From AG-12 sp035531535 (GTDB taxonomy: Bacteria > Chloroflexota > Dormibacteria > Aeolococcales > Bog-877), in assembly GCA_035531535.1 (NCBI GenBank), contig DATKSV010000126.1, forward strand, positions 1 through 8,638: DNA of 8,638 nt. The letters run 5' to 3'. The notes beneath the pieces are model-generated. The model saw only the letters and a program-made list of their open reading frames with translations, was not told the origin of the DNA and searched no databases. The first letter of the stretch is position 1. Every line of letters starts with the position of its first letter. This document shows, in pieces, positions 4,616 through 8,638 of the stretch. The translations under genes were made by a program, and so were the position numbers.

Positions 4616-6670
4616 ATGGTCGATCCAGTGTCAGGTCGCTCGTCGCGGGGACGTCAAAAGGAACAGAGGCGGCGAGCCCAGAGCGCCCGCCGCCGGCAGC
4701 GTCGCGACCGGGCGGCGGAGGCGATCTATCAAGCCGTCCAGGCCGACTTCGACCTCATCTACGACCCGGAGGTTCCAGCCGGGGTGGCGGCCGAGGCCTT
4801 CGGTCGCCTCTTTCCGGACGGTCCCGCTGACTTTGAATTCACCGAACGGATGCTGGCCGAGGTGGGCCAGTCCCGGGCCGAGGCCATGGTTCAGGCCTCC
4901 CTGGCGGACCCGGCCAGCCCGGTGGCCCTGACGCTCGCGGCTGACGTCGCCTTGCTCATCGGTCGCGACCCGGCCGCCGCCCGCAAGTTCCTGGAACAGG
5001 CGAGCGCGCTTCAAGATGCCCCCGGATTGCAGCCGAGGCTGGCCCGGGTGGACGCCGATCAGGGTCGGCTGGTGGAGGCAGTGGCCAGGGCCGATGACTA
5101 TCTTCTGGATCGGCCCGAGGACCATGCCCTGGATTTGGCCCGAGGGCTGTGGTTGGCTAGCCTCGCCGAGCTGGATGCCAAGCCGGCCCAGCCGTGCCCT
5201 TGCGGCTCGGGCCGCTCCTACGCCGACTGCTGCCAGGCTGCAGGAGCCGCCCATCTGGCTCGGTTTCGTGACCGCCAGGCCACCTATGAACTCCGCGAAG
5301 CGGCTCTGGCATATGCAACCCATAGGCCCACCTTGATGGACGCGGTCATGGCCGGTGTCGACGAGTGGGTGGAGGAGGGCGCTCTCGGCCGGGAAGAGGT
5401 GGACTGGCAGGGCCTGGCCGCCGGGGACCCGGCTGCCCAGGTGCTGCGGCTTGCGGTCGAACGGTCGCTGACTGCTCCGATCCTCGCCGACGACGACGAT
5501 GACAAGGGGCACACCATCCTTCAGGCGTTCGCCGAAGACAGTTCCACACCGCCTGCCCTGGCGCGCAGGGCGCAGGCCTGGGCTGACCACGCCCTTTGGG
5601 GCATCTGGCAGGTGGAAGAGCCCGGCGATCCTGGCACCTTGATCAGCAACTACCTGAGCGGGACCCGGATCTATGCGCAGATCCCAGTCGAGCAGCGCGA
5701 CGGGCTGCGTCGCTGGGGGATCGTGCTCGGCTGCTTCGTGCCGGTGGACGGGGTTTGGCGCAGTGGGAGCGCCTTCTATGAGGCCACCCCCGCAGAGGGC
5801 AGGATGCTGGCGCAGTTCCAGCTGGCCTTCCTGAGGCACGTAGGTCTCCGTCAGGAGGGCAAAAACGGCCCTATAGTGGCCTGGGCCGAGGCCACCACCC
5901 AGGCGATTGAGGAGCTGGCTTGGGTGCCCGATCCAGGGGCCCCGCCGCTGATCGTGACGGCCCTGGCCTCCTCCGTCGCCGCCGTCATGTTTCCCGCCCT
6001 GGTGGCCCACCTCCGGCGTGGCCGTGAGGCGCTGCCCCAGATGAGCAACACCGACGGCGACCCCATCGAATGGATCGAGGCCAGGCTGCACCTGACGGAC
6101 CCCAAGGCAGCCAGGGAGGCAGTGCTGCGTCACCCCGATTTTGAAGTCCGCGATGGAGACGTAGGCTGGCTGGGCCGGACGATGTCCGCTTCGGAGCACG
6201 CGCAGGCCCAGGCTCAGCTGCGCAGCCAGGGCATGGAACCGGCCCCAGCCGCGCCTCCGGGCCGCTACTCCCGGGGCACTTTGAACTTCGGCGAGACCGA
6301 GGTGTCGGTCACGGTCAACTCCCGGCGGCGGCTGCAGACACTGATCGAGCTGCTCGGCGACCTCGGCCAACCGGCCGAGGTCATCGCCGAGACCGCCACC
6401 GACATCACCGAGGAGCTCCGGCAACGACGGCGCTGGATGCCCACTCAGGCCCCAACCTTTCCCGGCCCGGAGGCTCGCCACGCCTGGCTCTCGAACCTGG
6501 CTGATGAGCCTCATCCTGGCTTGAGCGGCCTGACCCCACGCCAGGCCGCCCAGCGCGAGGAATATCAGGACCGGCTGGAAGTGCTCCTTCAGGAGATCGA
6601 ATATCAAGCCGGTCCCGGACCGTCGGACACCGACCCCACCGGGCTGCGCCAGATCCTGGGGCTGCTGTGA
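4616..6670 (+). CDS. Large SEC-C zinc-motif protein
   Basis: A 684-residue protein without signal peptide or membrane segment. Residues 8-33 are very basic (RGRQKEQRRRAQ and following), suggesting nucleic-acid or ribosome contact. Residues 75-185 are alpha-helical and resemble tetratricopeptide-type repeats. The SEC-C motif is C194-P-C196-G-S-G-R-S-Y-A-D-C205-C206, the zinc-binding pattern first seen at the SecA C-terminus. An acidic stretch ADDDDDK is at 291-297. Residues 330-600 form a mixed region I do not recognise. The C-terminus WLSNLADEPHPGLSGLTPRQAA (about 624-645) resembles the helix in MbcA/ParS-type (DUF2384-like) domains that reads W-x-x-x-P-x-P-x-L-x-G-x-T-P-R-x-A. Other SEC-C proteins of this size exist, mostly of unknown function. 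The ATG at 4616 is chosen because upstream residues look random; no ribosome-binding site is visible, so the start could be off by some codons. Confidence 0.85.
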   Translation: MVDPVSGRSSRGRQKEQRRRAQSARRRQRRDRAAEAIYQAVQADFDLIYDPEVPAGVAAEAFGRLFPDGPADFEFTERMLAEVGQSRAEAMVQASLADPASPVALTLAADVALLIGRDPAAARKFLEQASALQDAPGLQPRLARVDADQGRLVEAVARADDYLLDRPEDHALDLARGLWLASLAELDAKPAQPCPCGSGRSYADCCQAAGAAHLARFRDRQATYELREAALAYATHRPTLMDAVMAGVDEWVEEGALGREEVDWQGLAAGDPAAQVLRLAVERSLTAPILADDDDDKGHTILQAFAEDSSTPPALARRAQAWADHALWGIWQVEEPGDPGTLISNYLSGTRIYAQIPVEQRDGLRRWGIVLGCFVPVDGVWRSGSAFYEATPAEGRMLAQFQLAFLRHVGLRQEGKNGPIVAWAEATTQAIEELAWVPDPGAPPLIVTALASSVAAVMFPALVAHLRRGREALPQMSNTDGDPIEWIEARLHLTDPKAAREAVLRHPDFEVRDGDVGWLGRTMSASEHAQAQAQLRSQGMEPAPAAPPGRYSRGTLNFGETEVSVTVNSRRRLQTLIELLGDLGQPAEVIAETATDITEELRQRRRWMPTQAPTFPGPEARHAWLSNLADEPHPGLSGLTPRQAAQREEYQDRLEVLLQEIEYQAGPGPSDTDPTGLRQILGLL

Positions 6671-6732
6671 CCTGGCTGGCCCGATCGAGCGTTGCGGCGC
6701 CAGGCGCGACAAGGTACAGGCTGCCCTAGCGA

Positions 6733-6754
6733 CCCGGCCGGAGCGCCGGCTGGG
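6733..6754 (+). terminator. Probable terminator of the SEC-C gene
   Basis: CCCGGCCGG and CCGGCTGGG form a 9-bp stem with one G-U pair around an AGCG loop, 62 bases after the stop codon. A weaker 6-bp stem at 6691-6710 precedes it. No T-run follows. Confidence 0.45.
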
Positions 6755-7037
6755 ACCTCGGTCGGCGGCAACTAGGCCATGGATGGCGCCGCCACGCCTG
6801 CAGTCCCTGGGGGGCTCTCTCGAAGCCGCCGAGAATCGACGGCTGGCGCCCGGTGGTCACCCGCTCGGAGCGCGGCCGGGCAAAGCGGCCCGGAGCTGGA
6901 ATCGGTGGGCTCTGTCGCCCCAAGGGGAGGTCTCGACTCCTGGGTCGGCACCCACCGCTCCTGGATCGGCCCCCAAGTGGCTCGGAAGCCGAGTTCGCAA
7001 CGCTTGCTCGCGGCGCCCGGTGCGGCACCATGGGCTG
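6755..7037. other. Spacer upstream of the secreted hydrolase gene
   Basis: No supported gene. A perfect 6-bp CCGGGC/GCCCGG hairpin lies at 6876-6893 and a CTCGG/CCGAG hairpin at 6981-6993. I see no clear promoter hexamers, and the sequence is uniformly GC-rich. A short frame ends at 7038 in TGATG, overlapping the next start by one base, but its composition is not protein-like. Confidence 0.4.
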
Positions 7038-8638
7038 ATGGGCGGCGCTGCGCCACTACGAGCCCGGACCTCTTTGGCAGCGTATCTTGCCCTCTCCCTG
7101 GCTGCCAGCGTGATGGTGGTGGGCGTCCCGGGAGTGGCCGCCAGCTCTTCATCCCCAGCTCCGCTTTGGGTCCGGCATCAGGTGTCGGGAGGGGTGGCGC
7201 CCTACACCATCACGGAGCCCGGCTACTCGTTGAGTCTGCCCGTGGGGTCCCCCTGGCTGACCCTGCGCTCGGCCTCTGTCAGCGGCAGCTTCACCTTCCC
7301 TCTGGTGGCCCTGATCGGACGCTCCAGTTGGCCATCCGGTGTCAAGATGCGCGCCGCCACCAAGGGGACCAGCCTTACCCTGTGGGCCACCGGGCCCTCC
7401 AGGCGGCCGTTGCAGCAGGCCGTGGTCACAGCCCACTCGGGTTTCTTCACCGTCCGGTTCGGCGGCCAGCTGGGCAGCGCCCCAGGGTTGGAGCCGGCCT
7501 TCTTCAGCACCGGCAGGGTCGGGCTCGCGATGGCCTCGATCACCAGCGGCTTCACACCCGACCCGAGGTTCAGCCCGCTGACCAGGACACCGGCTGTGCA
7601 GCTCGGGCCGATCCCAGTCGCGCCCTACACCGCCCCGTTCTCCCCGCCGCCGTTCGACGTGGAGTTGGCGACCCCAGTGGGCTGGGTGGGGATCGGCCTA
7701 CTTCAGGTTCCCAACGCAACTCAGTTGGACGTCTCCAGCCGGGGGCAGGTGATGGTCAACTACCCGCTCTCCGTGCTGGCGCGCATCCAGGACCAGGGTG
7801 CCGGCGGTCGCATCAGCGCTCCTCGGGTGGCCGGCGACTCGGCAGCGGTCGGGACCTGGTTGCGGTTCCCGGAGTTCGTGGTGACGCTCGCGTCCAACTG
7901 GCTCACCGGTCTGTCGACCTACCATGACGCCCTCGCCAGCTTCGGTGCTGCCACCGTGGCCGCTCCCCCGGGGGCCCGCCCGAGCTGGTGGTCATGGCCC
8001 TTGGTGGACACCTGGGGCCAGCAGCTGGTGACGGACGCCGCCCGCAAGGACAACGAGTTCACCGCCGGCTGGGTGCTGCGCTATGTGGCCCTCTGGCGGC
8101 AGAAGTTCCATCTCAAACACTTCACCGTGATCATCGACGCCCAGTGGCAATCGACGCTGGGTAGCGCCACCCCCAGCAGCCGCTTTGGCGGGGCCGCTGG
8201 GATGCGCCACCTGGTTGATCAGCTTCACGCTCAGGGACTCAAGGTCCTGCTGTGGTGGCCGCTCTGGGTGGTCCCCCAGGGACCGGTGGGAAAGGTCAAG
8301 GCGGACCCGACATCGGCCCAGTTCGCGACCACCCTGGCCCGGCAGATGTCGACCGTCCTGGGCCGGGGCAAGCAGGGACTCCATGTCGACGGCCTGAAGC
8401 TCGACTGGGGCTCCCTGATTCCCGGGGCTAGCCACTATTCCCGGCCTCAGCTCGGGGTCGGCGCGGCGGCTCTGCTGCGCTATATGCGGCTTCTGGCCCA
8501 GGACGCCTGGCGCGTGCGGCCGGCGGCGGTCATCGACGCCAGCGCCATGGCGCCCCAGTTCGGGCGCTACGAGGACCTCCTGCGTTTGTACGACGCCAGC
8601 TCCGCCGACGCCTGGACCAACCGGGCGGCGGTGGTGAG
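7038..8638 (+). CDS. Secreted TIM-barrel glycoside hydrolase-like protein, 3' end missing
   Basis: 533 codons are present and the frame is open at the window edge. Residues 1-35 look like a Sec signal peptide: Arg8 and Arg10, a hydrophobic core TSLAAYLALSLAASVMVVGV, and a V-A-A cleavage site before a Ser-rich stretch. Residues 45-300 are beta-rich, like the N-terminal sandwich of large hydrolases. A barrel follows: TVIIDAQWQ (363-371), GMRHLVDQLHAQGLKVLLWWPLWV (388-411), and VDGLKLDWG (450-458), where Asp456 sits like the nucleophile of the GH36/GH31 group. SSADAWTNRA (521-530) is like the later conserved Asp strand. It probably cleaves an alpha-linked sugar outside the cell, but the substrate is unknown. 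The start is the ATG giving the signal peptide; no ribosome-binding site is seen, and an in-frame GTG at 7020 is an alternative. Confidence 0.78.
   Translation, partial: MGGAAPLRARTSLAAYLALSLAASVMVVGVPGVAASSSSPAPLWVRHQVSGGVAPYTITEPGYSLSLPVGSPWLTLRSASVSGSFTFPLVALIGRSSWPSGVKMRAATKGTSLTLWATGPSRRPLQQAVVTAHSGFFTVRFGGQLGSAPGLEPAFFSTGRVGLAMASITSGFTPDPRFSPLTRTPAVQLGPIPVAPYTAPFSPPPFDVELATPVGWVGIGLLQVPNATQLDVSSRGQVMVNYPLSVLARIQDQGAGGRISAPRVAGDSAAVGTWLRFPEFVVTLASNWLTGLSTYHDALASFGAATVAAPPGARPSWWSWPLVDTWGQQLVTDAARKDNEFTAGWVLRYVALWRQKFHLKHFTVIIDAQWQSTLGSATPSSRFGGAAGMRHLVDQLHAQGLKVLLWWPLWVVPQGPVGKVKADPTSAQFATTLARQMSTVLGRGKQGLHVDGLKLDWGSLIPGASHYSRPQLGVGAAALLRYMRLLAQDAWRVRPAAVIDASAMAPQFGRYEDLLRLYDASSADAWTNRAAVV

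Noticed and set aside
4631..6712. A 693-codon open frame antisense to the SEC-C gene
   Set aside because: Long antisense frames are expected opposite GC-rich codons; this one has Gly/Gln/Pro-rich composition, no domain motifs, and lies opposite a gene with a clear SEC-C motif.
6853..7038. Short frame ending in a TGATG overlap with the hydrolase ATG, suggesting translational coupling
   Set aside because: It begins at a GTG with no ribosome-binding site and encodes a random-looking Arg/Gly-rich sequence; the overlap is probably chance.
6779..7927. A 382-codon frame on the plus strand overlapping the hydrolase start
   Set aside because: It is out of frame with the signal peptide and barrel motifs and has a low-complexity Gly/Arg/Pro composition.

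Overview
The window is high-GC bacterial DNA from a free-living chromosome. The GC-rich codon use, an apparent leaderless start, hairpins without U-tracts, an ECF sigma factor, a FitA/VapB-type antitoxin and a YggT-type membrane protein all fit Actinomycetota or a neighbouring high-GC phylum such as Chloroflexota or Dormibacterota. No marker gene here settles the phylum. No phage, transposon, CRISPR, rRNA or complete tRNA was found.

Layout. Positions 1-350: the left edge holds a toxin-antitoxin module on the minus strand. The ribbon-helix-helix antitoxin is complete, and only the first eight codons of a probable PIN-domain toxin are inside the window. A near-perfect palindrome covers the antitoxin promoter. 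Positions 350-742 hold no gene but two strong hairpins, one a likely terminator of the next gene. Positions 743-1159 (minus) encode a small YggT-type membrane protein, and 1499-2041 (minus) an orphan protein with a very good ribosome-binding site. A 372-bp spacer with an AT-rich core separates that orphan from a divergent ECF sigma factor (2414-2935, plus), which ends in a hairpin and has no anti-sigma gene beside it. Positions 2978-3418 appear gene-free. An ornithine cyclodeaminase/mu-crystallin family protein (3419-4381, minus) then diverges from a large SEC-C zinc-motif protein (4616-6670, plus), across a spacer with two perfect inverted repeats. After another hairpin and a gene-poor stretch, a signal-peptide-bearing glycoside-hydrolase-like protein begins at 7038 and runs off the right edge.

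The genes look mostly monocistronic, and I see no shared pathway linking them. The only clear functional pair is the toxin-antitoxin module. The sigma factor might control the divergent orphan gene or itself, but nothing in the sequence proves it. I did not find a clearly new multi-gene system. The items most worth a second look are the antitoxin operator, the orphan gene beside the anti-sigma-less ECF factor, the altered active site of the cyclodeaminase-family protein, the large SEC-C protein and the truncated secreted hydrolase.
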